Under the pieces are notes generated by a model that saw nothing but the letters and a program-made list of their open reading frames with translations, was not told where the DNA came from and searched no databases. Both the position numbers and the translations under genes were made by a program. A stretch of DNA of 33,209 nt from Bacteroidota bacterium (GTDB taxonomy: Bacteria > Bacteroidota > Rhodothermia > Rhodothermales > Rubricoccaceae), in assembly GCA_012960515.1 (NCBI GenBank), contig DUBD01000003.1, positions 1 to 33,209 of the forward strand, written 5' to 3'. This document shows, in pieces, positions 1 to 6,527 of the stretch. Numbering within the stretch: position 1 is the first letter of the stretch; every line of letters begins with the position of its first letter.

Positions 1-250
1 CGAAATCGGTCTCGCAGTTGACCTCCACCATCGCGGCAGCGGCGCCGTCGTCGGTGGTCGCCGTCGCGACGACGCCCTCGGTGGCGTCCCGGTCGGCGCG
101 CTTGGCCGCGACCTTCTCGCCCTTCTTGCGGAGGATCTCGATGGCGGCGTCGAAGTCGCCGTCGGCCTCGGTGAGGGCCTTCTTGCAGTCCATCATGCCA
201 ACGCCGGTGGCCTCGCGGAGGCGCTTGACGTCCTGTGCAGTGATCGCCAT
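1..250 (-). CDS. tsf: Elongation factor Ts, N-terminal part (cut by window edge)
   Basis: EF-Ts is the nucleotide-exchange factor that regenerates EF-Tu-GTP during translation. The frame read leftward from the ATG at 250 begins [20 protein letters not shown] and continues [20 protein letters not shown]. This is the EF-Ts UBA-like domain, with the family hallmark [12 protein letters not shown]. The start of the core domain (VEVNCETDF) is reached just before the window edge, so about 83 residues are visible and the rest is missing. The gene follows rpsB on the same strand, the classic rpsB-tsf order. The 134-base gap contains a terminator-like hairpin and a short palindrome, so tsf may be partly uncoupled from rpsB. 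Confidence 0.97.
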   Translation of the reverse strand, partial: MAITAQDVKRLREATGVGMMDCKKALTEADGDFDAAIEILRKKGEKVAAKRADRDATEGVVATATTDDGAAAAMVEVNCETDF

Positions 251-271
251 GTCAGTAGTGGGGTTTGTCAG

Positions 272-293
272 GCTGGCGGACGCTACCGCCAGC
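272..293. repeat. GCTGGCGG/CCGCCAGC palindrome between rpsB and tsf
   Basis: Arms GCTGGCGG (272-279) and CCGCCAGC (286-293) enclose a 6-base loop. It is a short member of the palindrome family that recurs in intergenic gaps across the window. Here it lies in the tsf leader, 22 bases before the tsf start on the minus strand. Confidence 0.75.
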
Positions 294-314
294 GGGAAGG
301 GGGGTGCAGTTACG

Positions 315-350
315 AAAACGGGGAAACGAGGCGGACCCCGCTTCCCCGTT
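315..350 (-). terminator. Terminator-like hairpin between rpsB and tsf
   Basis: Arms AACGGGGAA (317-325) and TTCCCCGTT (342-350) pair perfectly, and an inner GCGG/CCGC stem (331-334, 338-341) stacks within the loop. Read leftward, the stem ends in a short T-rich stretch. It could be a leaky terminator or processing site setting the rpsB:tsf ratio. The U tract is short, so confidence is moderate. Confidence 0.45.
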
Positions 351-384
351 GGATGGGGCGCCCCACGTGGAGGCGGCCGGGTCC

Positions 385-1215
385 TTACGCGTCGTCGGAG
401 GGGGTCTCCTTCTCGGCCTCCGCCATGGACTTCGGCGCCTCTTCGGGCTTCTCGTCCGGCTGGGCGGCCTCCTTCACCTCGTCCGCGAGACGGCTCTCCG
501 CCTCCGCCTTGGCGGCGTCGGCTTCCATCTTGGCCGTGCTCGCGCCCTCGGCGACGGCGTCCGCGATGACGCGCGTGAAGAGCGCCACGGAGCGCATGGC
601 GTCGTCGTTGGCCGGGATCGGGTAGTCCACGAGGTCCGGGTCCACGTTCGTGTCCACGAGCGCGATGACCGGGATGCCGAGCTTCTTCGCCTCGTCCACG
701 GCGATGTGCTCGCGCTTGACGTCCACGACGAAGAGGGCGCCCGGGAGCTTGGCCATGTCAGCGATACCGCCGAGCACGCGGTCCAGCTTCTCCAGCTCGC
801 GGGAGCGCATGAGCCGCTCCTTCTTCTTGAGCTGCGCGGTGGTGCCGTCCTGCTCCTGGCGCTGGAGCGTCTCCATGCGGCGGATGCTCTTCTTGACCGT
901 CTGGAAGTTGGTCAGCATGCCGCCCTGCCAGCGGTCCACGATGAAGGGCATGCCGGCGCGCTGCGCCTCCTCCTTCACCACGGCCTGCGCCTGCTTCTTC
1001 GTGCCAACGAAGAGGATGGTCTTGCCACGCTTCGCGAACCGAGCGGCGACGTCCGCGGCCTCGTCCAGGAGCGCCTGGGTCTTCTTCAGGTCGATGATGT
1101 GGATCCCGTTGCGCTGCATGAAGATGTACGGCGCCATCTTCGGGTTCCAGCGGCTCGTGAGGTGCCCGAAGTGGGCGCCCGCACGGAGGAGGTCTTCGAT
1201 CGATGCTTTGGGCAT
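385..1215 (-). CDS. rpsB: 30S ribosomal protein S2
   Basis: S2 is a late-assembling protein of the 30S subunit needed for S1 docking. The 276-residue product starts [20 protein letters not shown] and shows the S2 hallmarks GAHFGHxTxRWNPKM, [28 protein letters not shown], and [25 protein letters not shown] near the C-terminal end of the core. After the core comes a charged Ala/Glu/Lys tail of about 50 residues (from [10 protein letters not shown] to the end), so the protein is longer than the roughly 240 residues of E. coli S2. The frame is open upstream for 64 more codons, but that part is low-complexity Arg/Pro sequence. The ATG at 1215 gives the conserved N terminus and is preferred. Confidence 0.96.
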   Translation of the reverse strand: MPKASIEDLLRAGAHFGHLTSRWNPKMAPYIFMQRNGIHIIDLKKTQALLDEAADVAARFAKRGKTILFVGTKKQAQAVVKEEAQRAGMPFIVDRWQGGMLTNFQTVKKSIRRMETLQRQEQDGTTAQLKKKERLMRSRELEKLDRVLGGIADMAKLPGALFVVDVKREHIAVDEAKKLGIPVIALVDTNVDPDLVDYPIPANDDAMRSVALFTRVIADAVAEGASTAKMEADAAKAEAESRLADEVKEAAQPDEKPEEAPKSMAEAEKETPSDDA

Positions 1216-1242
1216 GGGGGTGCAGGCCGTGCCTGCGGGTGG

Positions 1243-1263
1243 GCGCGAGGCCGGGCCTCGCGC
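1243..1263. repeat. Perfect palindrome in the rpsB leader
   Basis: GCGCGAGGCC (1243-1252) and GGCCTCGCGC (1254-1263) are exact inverse complements around a single G. The hairpin would end 28 bases before the rpsB start codon in the transcript. Confidence 0.7.
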
Positions 1264-1290
1264 GGGTTGAAACCGCCCCCGCCGTCTGCC

Positions 1291-1348
1291 GCGCTGGCGA
1301 TCCCCACCGGCGAGGCCGTGGCCTCGCGAGGGGGACACCCGCCAGCGC
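1291..1348. repeat. Triple-nested palindrome between rpsI and rpsB
   Basis: Outer arms GCGCTGGCG (1291-1299) and CGCCAGCGC (1340-1348) enclose TCCCC/GGGGA (1301-1305, 1331-1335), which encloses GCGAGGCC/GGCCTCGC (1310-1317, 1320-1327). The outer arms carry the CTGGCG core of the intergenic palindrome family. The element lies about 100 bases downstream of the rpsI stop, so it may end the rplM-rpsI transcript or structure the rpsB leader. Confidence 0.75.
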
Positions 1349-1445
1349 GTCGGGCGGGGTGGGAGATGGAGGGGTCCCGGGTCCCGGGCGGTCCCGAGTT
1401 GAGCCAACCCGGACGCGCTCGGGGCGCGGGAGTCCGCGGAGCGGC

Positions 1446-1835
1446 TTAGCGCTTCGAGAACTGGAACTTCTTGCGGGCCTTCGGCTGACCCGGCTTCTTC
1501 CGCTCGACGGCACGCGGGTCACGCGTGAGGTAGCCGGCGTCGCGGAGCGGCTTGCGGAGCGCCTCGTCGTACTCCACGAGGCAGCGCGCGATGCCGAGCT
1601 GCGTGGCCTCGGCCTGGCCGGTGAGGCCGCCGCCCTTCGCGTTCACGAGGACGTCGAACTGGCCGCGGAGCTCGGTGAGCTCCAGCGGGGCGACCGCTGC
1701 GCGCTGACGGATCTCCGTGGGGAGGTACTCCGAAAGCGGGCGCTTGTTGATGACGATGTTGCCGGAGCCGGGGCGGAGGTAAACCCGCGCGGTCGAGGTC
1801 TTGCGACGGCCGACGGCCTGGTACTGAGTAGGCAT
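1446..1835 (-). CDS. rpsI: 30S ribosomal protein S9
   Basis: S9 reaches the decoding-site tRNA with its C-terminal tail. The 129-residue product has the N-terminal motif [19 protein letters not shown], the central [19 protein letters not shown], and the universal C terminus ending in SKR. Length and motifs are normal for the family. It lies 18 bases downstream of rplM on the same strand, the conserved L13-S9 operon. No separate promoter is evident. Confidence 0.98.
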   Translation of the reverse strand: MPTQYQAVGRRKTSTARVYLRPGSGNIVINKRPLSEYLPTEIRQRAAVAPLELTELRGQFDVLVNAKGGGLTGQAEATQLGIARCLVEYDEALRKPLRDAGYLTRDPRAVERKKPGQPKARKKFQFSKR

Positions 1836-1853
1836 AGGAGGGGGTCGCTAGAG

Positions 1854-2303
1854 TTACGCGTCGAGGTCGAGCGGCTGCGGGTTCTGCGCCGCGTGCGGGT
1901 GCTCCGCGCCGGCGTAGACCTTGAGCTTCTTGGCCATGGCGCGGCCGAGGCGGTTCTTCGGGAGCATGCCCTGGATGGCGCGCTCGAGGATCCGCTCGGG
2001 GTACTTCTCGCGGACCTCGCGGGGGGTCTGCGTGGTCACGCCACCGGGGTAGCCGGAGTGCCGGAAGTAGGTCTTCGCGGTCTCCTTGTTGCCGGTGAAC
2101 CGGACCTTCTCCGCGTTGACGATGACGACGAAGTCGCCGGTGTCGACGTGGGGGGTGTACTCCGGCTTGTGCTTGCCGCGGAGGATGGCCGCGACTTGTG
2201 CCGCCAGTCGGCCGACGACCTGGTTGTCGGCGTCGACGAGATGCCAAGCGTGCTCGACGTCCGCCGGGCGGGCGCTGAACGTCTTAAACGAGTTGGTGTC
2301 CAT
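1854..2303 (-). CDS. rplM: 50S ribosomal protein L13
   Basis: L13 is an early-assembling 50S protein. The 149-residue product shows family motifs: [19 protein letters not shown] near residues 20-38, [28 protein letters not shown], and the C-terminal [24 protein letters not shown]. It is first in the rplM-rpsI operon. Its leader of about 150 bases holds a U-tract terminator structure, which suggests attenuation control as known for L13 leaders in other bacteria. The start at 2303 gives the expected short N-terminal extension. Confidence 0.98.
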   Translation of the reverse strand: MDTNSFKTFSARPADVEHAWHLVDADNQVVGRLAAQVAAILRGKHKPEYTPHVDTGDFVVIVNAEKVRFTGNKETAKTYFRHSGYPGGVTTQTPREVREKYPERILERAIQGMLPKNRLGRAMAKKLKVYAGAEHPHAAQNPQPLDLDA

Positions 2304-2365
2304 GATGGAATCGCGTGGATCGGGGCGCGGGAAGTGGGCCGCCTGCGGCGGGACCTCCGGGGCGC

Positions 2366-2396
2366 AAAAAAACGGGCGACCGGACTGGCCGCGCCG
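2366..2396 (-). terminator. Intrinsic terminator/attenuator in the rplM leader
   Basis: Read leftward, a GC-rich stem (2387-2396 with 2373-2381, one bulged base at 2393, one G-U pair, 5-base loop) runs directly into seven T residues (2372-2366). No minus-strand gene lies upstream for this terminator to serve, and rplM starts 63 bases downstream. It therefore probably works as an attenuator within the rplM leader. An alternative is that it blocks antisense transcription coming from the sigma-factor gene. Confidence 0.65.
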
Positions 2397-2460
2397 CCAC
2401 CGACTGCGCTCGTCCGCTGAGGGGCATCATCTCGCGAGGGCGGAACGCAGGCTGAGCCGT

Positions 2461-2468
2461 CGAAACTA
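2461..2468 (-). promoter_or_regulatory. Possible -7 element for rplM-rpsI
   Basis: Read leftward the bases are TAGTTTCG, close to the Bacteroidota -7 element TAnnTTTG. A start just downstream would give a leader of about 150 bases that includes the terminator at 2366-2396. The call rests on one short motif and on position. Confidence 0.35.
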
Positions 2469-2557
2469 GAGGGCCCAGGCAGCGAGAGTCAACGCGCCGG
2501 CACCCGCATGTGCCCCATTTGCGCCACGTTCGCGGATTCTTCCCCTCGCACTTCCGC

Positions 2558-2564
2558 TATCTTG
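2558..2564 (+). promoter_or_regulatory. -7-like element of the sigma-factor gene
   Basis: TATCTTG lies 31-37 bases before the ATG at 2595 and matches the TAnCyT pattern seen before many rightward genes here. No clear -33 partner is visible. Confidence 0.5.
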
Positions 2565-2594
2565 CGCGGCTTCCGCCGGGAGGACCGCCCCCTT

Positions 2595-3269
2595 ATGCCC
2601 CCTGACGACCTCGCCCGCCTCGACGCCGTCGCGCGTCACCTCCCGTTCGACGTTCGGGACGTGGACGCTGCCAACGACGCGTTCGCCCGCTGGCGGGAGA
2701 CGGGCGAGGGCCTTCGCGAGGTGGACCTCTGGGCCTACTGCTACGTACAGCGCTACTTCCTCGCGCAGTTCGTCCGCGAGCGGGGCGCCGCCAGCGACGT
2801 GGACGCCTGCATCACGAACACCTTCGAGCGCGTGCGCCGGAAGTACGACGCCATCGACCCCAAGCGGTTCGCCTCCTACGTCTCGGTCGCCTGCAAGAAC
2901 GCCCTCCGCAACCACCGGCGCGACCGGAAGAGCGAGACGGAGCTACCGGAGCAGCTCCCCGGCCGCCAGCCGGCCGCCCACGCCGCGGACCTCGATGCGC
3001 TCCTCATCCGCGAGGTCATCGCCGCCGCGCTGGCGGCGCTCCCCAGGGCCGTCGCGGAGGTGGGCACGATGCGCCTGCTGCACGGGATGGAGTACGCCGA
3101 GATCGCCGAACGGCTGGGAGCGGCGCTCCCTACCGTGAGGACCTACGCCTCCCGCGCCGTGGCCCGGCTCCGGAAGGACCCCCGCCTCCGCTCCCTGTAC
3201 TACGACGACCTCCTCCCACCGGGCGCCCTCCCAGATGACTCCGTTCGCCTCGGTGAAGACGAGAGTTAG
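2595..3269 (+). CDS. ECF-type RNA polymerase sigma factor
   Basis: A 224-residue alternative sigma factor that would direct RNA polymerase to a stress- or envelope-type regulon. Region 2 is recognisable at YCYVQRYFLAQFVRE...ACITNTFERVRRKY...FASYVSVACKNALRNHRRDRKS. Region 4 follows as AALAALPRAVAEVGTMRLLHGMEYAEIAERLG...TVRTYASRAVARLRKD, a typical sigma-4 helix-turn-helix. The frame is open 29 codons further upstream, but the ATG at 2595 fits the -7-like element and the domain start. It is followed 67 bases later by a one-TM protein that is its likely anti-sigma partner. It runs against the direction of the surrounding leftward genes. Confidence 0.8.
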   Translation: MPPDDLARLDAVARHLPFDVRDVDAANDAFARWRETGEGLREVDLWAYCYVQRYFLAQFVRERGAASDVDACITNTFERVRRKYDAIDPKRFASYVSVACKNALRNHRRDRKSETELPEQLPGRQPAAHAADLDALLIREVIAAALAALPRAVAEVGTMRLLHGMEYAEIAERLGAALPTVRTYASRAVARLRKDPRLRSLYYDDLLPPGALPDDSVRLGEDES

Positions 3270-3335
3270 CCCGCGCAAGTTGTTACGCCAGACACCGCGA
3301 CGTGTCTAGCGCCCCGAACGCCCGCCACCTCCCCG

Positions 3336-4199
3336 ATGCCCTCCGTCCCGCTCCACGAGCGACTCCGCGAGTACGCTGCCCTGACCGCCGCCGAGCGGGC
3401 AGAGGTAGACGCCCTCGTTGAGTCCCGCCCCGACCTCCACGATGCGTGGACCGAGGCCCGGGCCCTCGCGGCGGTGATCGACGCCGCCCGAGCACCCGAC
3501 GACCTGGCGGCGCAGGTCGTGGACGAGAGTCTCGGGCTCGGCCGGGACGCACCGCCTGCGCCGGACGAGCGAGCCGCGCTGGAGCACATCGCGGAGGAGT
3601 TGGAGGACCCGCTCGCGCAGTTCGAACGGCTGACCGGCCACGCGTTGCCCCCCCCCCTCGATGACCATAGCGGCGACGGCCGCCCGGCTGAACGGCCCGC
3701 TCGGCTGGCGGGAGACCGCGGCGCGGTGCAGGCGAGACCTCGCCTGAGGCGAGGTCTCGCCCTGGCCCTCGTGGCCGTCGTGGGGCTGTACGGGGCCGCG
3801 TTCGCCACGTCCTCTCTGACGACGCCGGAGCGCGTCCGCGTGGCCGAGGTCTCGGACGTGAGCACGGCGTTCCGCCCGGTCCGGGGTGCGGAACTCTCCG
3901 ACCGCTACGCCGAGGCCGTCTCCCTTCTAGAAGGCGCGCAGACCTCCACGCTCGGACTTTTCCCCCGGACGGACGCGGACCGCTTGGACGCCGCCGCCGA
4001 TGCCTTCGCGGAGATCGCCCGCGAGGCTCCCGACGACGGATTCGGCAAAGAGGCCGCGCTCGCGCTCGGGCGAATCCGCCTGCTCCAGGGCCGCGACGAG
4101 GAGGCGCGCGTCGCGCTGGACGCCGTGATGGCGCAGGGCGGCTACCGCGCCCCAGACGCCGCCCGCCTGCTGGACTACCTCGACGAGCAGGCGCGGTGA
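3336..4199 (+). CDS. Single-TM protein, probable anti-sigma factor with TPR-like C terminus
   Basis: The 287-residue product has an acidic helical N-terminal region (residues 1-105), a Pro/Arg-rich linker, one membrane segment (about 139-160, LALALVAVVGLYGAAFATSS), and an outer domain of Ala-rich paired helices (about 190-287) resembling tetratricopeptide repeats. This layout and its place just after an ECF sigma gene suggest an anti-sigma factor that holds the sigma at the membrane. No zinc-binding anti-sigma motif is seen, so this is an inference from context. A perfect 13-bp inverted repeat lies inside the coding sequence at the linker/TM junction. A run of nine C residues near 3649-3657 could be slippage-prone. 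Confidence 0.6.
   Translation: MPSVPLHERLREYAALTAAERAEVDALVESRPDLHDAWTEARALAAVIDAARAPDDLAAQVVDESLGLGRDAPPAPDERAALEHIAEELEDPLAQFERLTGHALPPPLDDHSGDGRPAERPARLAGDRGAVQARPRLRRGLALALVAVVGLYGAAFATSSLTTPERVRVAEVSDVSTAFRPVRGAELSDRYAEAVSLLEGAQTSTLGLFPRTDADRLDAAADAFAEIAREAPDDGFGKEAALALGRIRLLQGRDEEARVALDAVMAQGGYRAPDAARLLDYLDEQAR
3732..3760. repeat. Perfect 13-bp inverted repeat inside a coding sequence
   Basis: GCGAGACCTCGCC (3732-3744) and GGCGAGGTCTCGC (3748-3760) flank a TGA loop. It is read in frame as an Arg-rich stretch just before the TM segment of the putative anti-sigma factor. Confidence 0.85.
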
Positions 4200-4224
4200 C
4201 GCCCGCCCATCGGCACCGCTAGCG

Positions 4225-4641
4225 TTACAGCATCCGCCGCCGCTCGGCCTCCGTGGGGAGGCCGCAGACGTCCTTCGTGCCGAACCACCGGTAGCGGTTG
4301 CGCGCCACCCAGCGGTAGATCGCCTCGCGCGCCGGGCGGGGCATCCACCGCCCGACAGCCGACAGCGCGGGCCACGGCTGGCGGAGCCTCCGCATGAGCA
4401 CGAGCGCGGCGTCGGAGCCCGTCAGCGTCTGCTCGGGACCGACGAGGACGACGCCTTCGAGGTAGTCCGGCGGCAGGCCGGAGGCCTCCAGCAGCGGCTT
4501 CGCGGCGTCGTCCTGCAACGACCCGAACCGGAGCGGCGACGCGTCTTCCCGCTCGTTGTCCAGGATGAAGCGGGTCGCGCCCTCGCAGAGCGAGCACACG
4601 CCGTCGATCAGGAGGACGGGAACGTCGGGGCGCTTAGGCAT
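4225..4641 (-). CDS. DCC-family thiol-disulfide oxidoreductase (DUF393)
   Basis: The 138-residue product begins MPKRPDVPVLLIDGVCSLCE. The DGxCxxC motif at residues 14-19 is the hallmark of the DCC/DUF393 family, thioredoxin-like proteins thought to act in redox reactions. The rest (LRFGSLQDDAAKPLLEASGL, GPEQTLTGSDAALVLMRRL, YRWVARNRYRWFG) matches the family layout through its C-terminal end. The ATG at 4641 places the motif at the expected position; an 11-codon longer frame is open upstream. It lies 66 bases downstream of dnaN, with a strong terminator between them and its start codon almost touching the terminator's T tract. It converges with the sigma/anti-sigma pair 25 bases away. Confidence 0.85.
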   Translation of the reverse strand: MPKRPDVPVLLIDGVCSLCEGATRFILDNEREDASPLRFGSLQDDAAKPLLEASGLPPDYLEGVVLVGPEQTLTGSDAALVLMRRLRQPWPALSAVGRWMPRPAREAIYRWVARNRYRWFGTKDVCGLPTEAERRRML

Positions 4642-4648
4642 GGCGAAC

Positions 4649-4683
4649 AAAAACGCGGGGACGTGCCGACGCACGCCCCCGCG
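4649..4683 (-). terminator. Intrinsic terminator after dnaN
   Basis: Read leftward, a 13-bp stem (4671-4683 with 4654-4666, one G-U pair) with a 4-base loop is followed by five T residues (4653-4649). It begins 25 bases after the dnaN stop. The DCC-family gene starts 8 bases beyond the T tract, so that gene depends on readthrough or on a promoter overlapping the terminator. Confidence 0.85.
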
Positions 4684-4707
4684 GGAGGTTCTGAGCCGGA
4701 GGCCGCG

Positions 4708-5844
4708 CTAGGCGGCGTACGTGTTGAGCATCACCGGCATGATGAGCATCAGCACGTCTTCCCCCTCCAGCGGCTCCGCGGGCGAGACGACGCCGGCGCG
4801 GTTGGGCGAGGAGAACTCGAAGACCGCGTCCTCTGCGTCGAGGTTCTGGAGCACCTCCGTGAGGTAGTTGGCGTTGAAGCCGATCTCCATCTCGTCCGCG
4901 TCGTACTCGCAGAGCACGCGCTCCTTGGCCTCCGAGGCCCGCTCGATGTCTTCGGCGGAGATCTCGATGAGGTCCTTCTTGAGCGAAAGCCGCACCTGAT
5001 GCGTCATGCTGGAGGAGTACAGCGCGACGCGCTTGACGGCGTTGAGCAGTGCCTCGCGCTGGACCGTCAGTTGCTTCTCGTTCTCGACGGGGATGACGGC
5101 CTCGTAGTTGGGGTACTGCTCGTCGATCATGCGCCCGATGACCGTGGTCTCGCCGAGGTTGAACTCCACGTAGCCCCCGCCCACTCGGACGGTGCAGTCG
5201 CCGTCGCCGGCGGCTTTGCCCGCCAGCGCGAGGGCCTTCTCCGGCGCGATGAACTCCATCGCGGGCTCCGCGGTGATCGCGTCCATGGTGAGACGCACGA
5301 GCCGGTGGCCGTCCGTGGCGACGATACGCGCGTTCTCCGGGCGGACCTGGAAGAGCACGCCCATCATGGCGGGCCGGAGCGCGTCCTTGGAAACCGCGAA
5401 CCCGGTCTTGTCGATCGCGCGGCGGATCACGGCGGAGGGCGCCGTCACGGTCTGGGCGTCCTCCAGGCTCGGCAGCGCGGGGTAGTCCCCACCGTCGAAG
5501 CCGACCATCTTGTAGCGGCCCTGGTCCGTGGTCAGCTCCACGGTATGCTCCGTGTCCGTCTGGACCGTCACCGGCAGGCCGGAGGGCAGCGCGCGGACGG
5601 TGTCCAGCAGGCGCTTGGCCGGGACCGCGATCCGCTGCTTGGCGTCGGTCCCGTTGGTCTCGAACTGCACCGGCAGCGCCTGCACGATGGAGATGTCGAG
5701 GTCGGTCGCGGCGATGCGCAGGGTGTCCTCGTCGCGCTCGAAGAGGACGCACTCGAGGATGGGGAGCGTGGCCTTGGAGGGGACGGCGCCGCTGACCGTC
5801 GCGAGGGCGCGCTGGAGGTCCTGGCTGTTGACGGTGAACTTCAT
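4708..5844 (-). CDS. dnaN: DNA polymerase III beta sliding clamp
   Basis: The clamp tethers the replicative polymerase to DNA. The 378-residue product starts MKFTVNSQDLQRALATVSGA, and the three clamp domains follow: residues 1-120 with ILECVLFERDEDTLRIAATDLDISI, a middle domain with FAVSKDALRPAMMGVLF and ATDGHRLVRL, and a C-terminal domain ending VLMLIMPVMLNTYAA. Length is normal (E. coli 366). An in-frame GTG 39 codons upstream would add the translated repeat leader, but the ATG at 5844 gives the family N terminus. Unusually, dnaN is separated from dnaA by a small gene, and both that gene and dnaN follow near-identical 113-bp leaders. Confidence 0.97.
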   Translation of the reverse strand: MKFTVNSQDLQRALATVSGAVPSKATLPILECVLFERDEDTLRIAATDLDISIVQALPVQFETNGTDAKQRIAVPAKRLLDTVRALPSGLPVTVQTDTEHTVELTTDQGRYKMVGFDGGDYPALPSLEDAQTVTAPSAVIRRAIDKTGFAVSKDALRPAMMGVLFQVRPENARIVATDGHRLVRLTMDAITAEPAMEFIAPEKALALAGKAAGDGDCTVRVGGGYVEFNLGETTVIGRMIDEQYPNYEAVIPVENEKQLTVQREALLNAVKRVALYSSSMTHQVRLSLKKDLIEISAEDIERASEAKERVLCEYDADEMEIGFNANYLTEVLQNLDAEDAVFEFSSPNRAGVVSPAEPLEGEDVLMLIMPVMLNTYAA

Positions 5845-5850
5845 AACCGG

Positions 5851-5963
5851 GGCGGACCGAGCGCCCGCTAGAGCTGTCGTTTCAGGAAAAGACGATGACG
5901 CAGTATCGGGAGAACCCGTTCCGCAATCAACCGCTGCGGGACGCTCTCCCGATGGCTTCACCG
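5851..5963. repeat. 113-bp direct repeat, copy 1 (dnaN leader)
   Basis: This segment recurs at 6352-6464 with a constant offset of 501 bases and no net indel. The block next to the gene start (5853-5909) differs at about one base, while a core of about 35 bases differs more. Here the core has outer arms CGGGAGA/TCTCCCG (5907-5913, 5945-5951) and inner arms GTTCCGC/GCGGGAC (5918-5924, 5936-5942, one imperfect pair). It ends 7 bases before the dnaN start, so it is its 5' leader and possibly its promoter. Confidence 0.9.
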
Positions 5964-6027
5964 CCCCGCCCTCGCCCCGCTGGCGGAGGTCGTCAGCAGG
6001 CGGGGCAAGGCGAGCCAAGGGTGCGGA

Positions 6028-6345
6028 TTACAACGTTAGTATTGCCGTGATCGCACTGGCTGCGGAGGCGAGGGCGATCGCGAGAGCAACGAGCCTCCGC
6101 GTCACCTCACGCCCGCGCTGAATCTCCAGTGTCATCGCTCGTTGCTCTCGGCGCTCTTCAATTGTCTCCGCCAGCGGGACAACCGTGCTGTCGCCCACCA
6201 TCAACACGAGCGGTTGACGTGATCCCGGTTGACGATCAGGTGGTTGCAGGTCTGCCTTGAAGAGAGCCTGGCTATCAGTGTTTAGGGCTTCACTATGTGT
6301 CCTGGTTCTAGCGCCCAAAGCTTGGCGCAAGTAAAACAGCTTCAT
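6028..6345 (-). CDS. Small protein with C-terminal membrane helix, unknown function
   Basis: I do not recognise this 105-residue product. It begins MKLFYLRQALGARTRTHSEA. It has a polar middle, a charged helical stretch (VPLAETIEERREQRAMTLEI, RGREVTRR) and a C-terminal hydrophobic segment of about 21 residues (LVALAIALASAASAITAILTL) that looks like a tail anchor. It lies between dnaA and dnaN, and its start is preceded by a near-copy of the dnaN leader. By rough line-by-line counts the GC content is about 50-60 % over much of the gene, against about 70 % for its neighbours, which suggests acquisition from elsewhere. An in-frame GTG 39 codons upstream is judged untranslated, as for dnaN. Confidence 0.6.
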   Translation of the reverse strand: MKLFYLRQALGARTRTHSEALNTDSQALFKADLQPPDRQPGSRQPLVLMVGDSTVVPLAETIEERREQRAMTLEIQRGREVTRRLVALAIALASAASAITAILTL

Positions 6346-6351
6346 GTTTGA

Positions 6352-6464
6352 GGCGGACCGAGCACCCGCTAGAGCTGTCGTTTCAGGAAAAGACGATGAC
6401 GCAGTATCGGCAGGACTCGTTTGGCAATCAACAGCCAAACGTTGCTCTCCCGATGGCTTCACCG
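6352..6464. repeat. 113-bp direct repeat, copy 2 (leader of the small gene)
   Basis: Partner of 5851-5963. The inner stem here is GTTTGGC/GCCAAAC (6419-6425, 6434-6440), a perfect 7-bp pair with an 8-base loop. Its sequence differs from copy 1 in both arms, yet pairing is kept. It ends 6 bases before the start codon of the small membrane-protein gene, matching the position of copy 1 relative to dnaN. Confidence 0.9.
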
Positions 6465-6465
6465 T

Positions 6466-6506
6466 CCGGCTGGCGGACCGTCCCGCCGAGGCCTCCCGCC
6501 AGCCGG
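6466..6506. repeat. CTGGCGG palindrome after dnaA
   Basis: CCGGCTGGCGG (6466-6476) and CCGCCAGCCGG (6496-6506) form an 11-bp stem around 19 bases, starting 21 bases after the dnaA stop. It is the likely 3' end of the dnaA transcript. There is no U tract. Confidence 0.8.
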
Positions 6507-6527
6507 GAGGCGCCTACCGCTCGCGCC

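Noticed and set aside
1216-1407. 64-codon upstream extension of rpsB
   Set aside because: It is low-complexity Arg/Pro sequence over palindromic leader DNA; S2 proteins start at the [10 protein letters not shown]-type N terminus.
5845-6018. N-terminal extension of DnaN (58 extra codons)
   Set aside because: DnaN families begin at MKFTV. The extension is only the repeat leader, which is also in frame before the small gene, so this is better read as a 5' leader.
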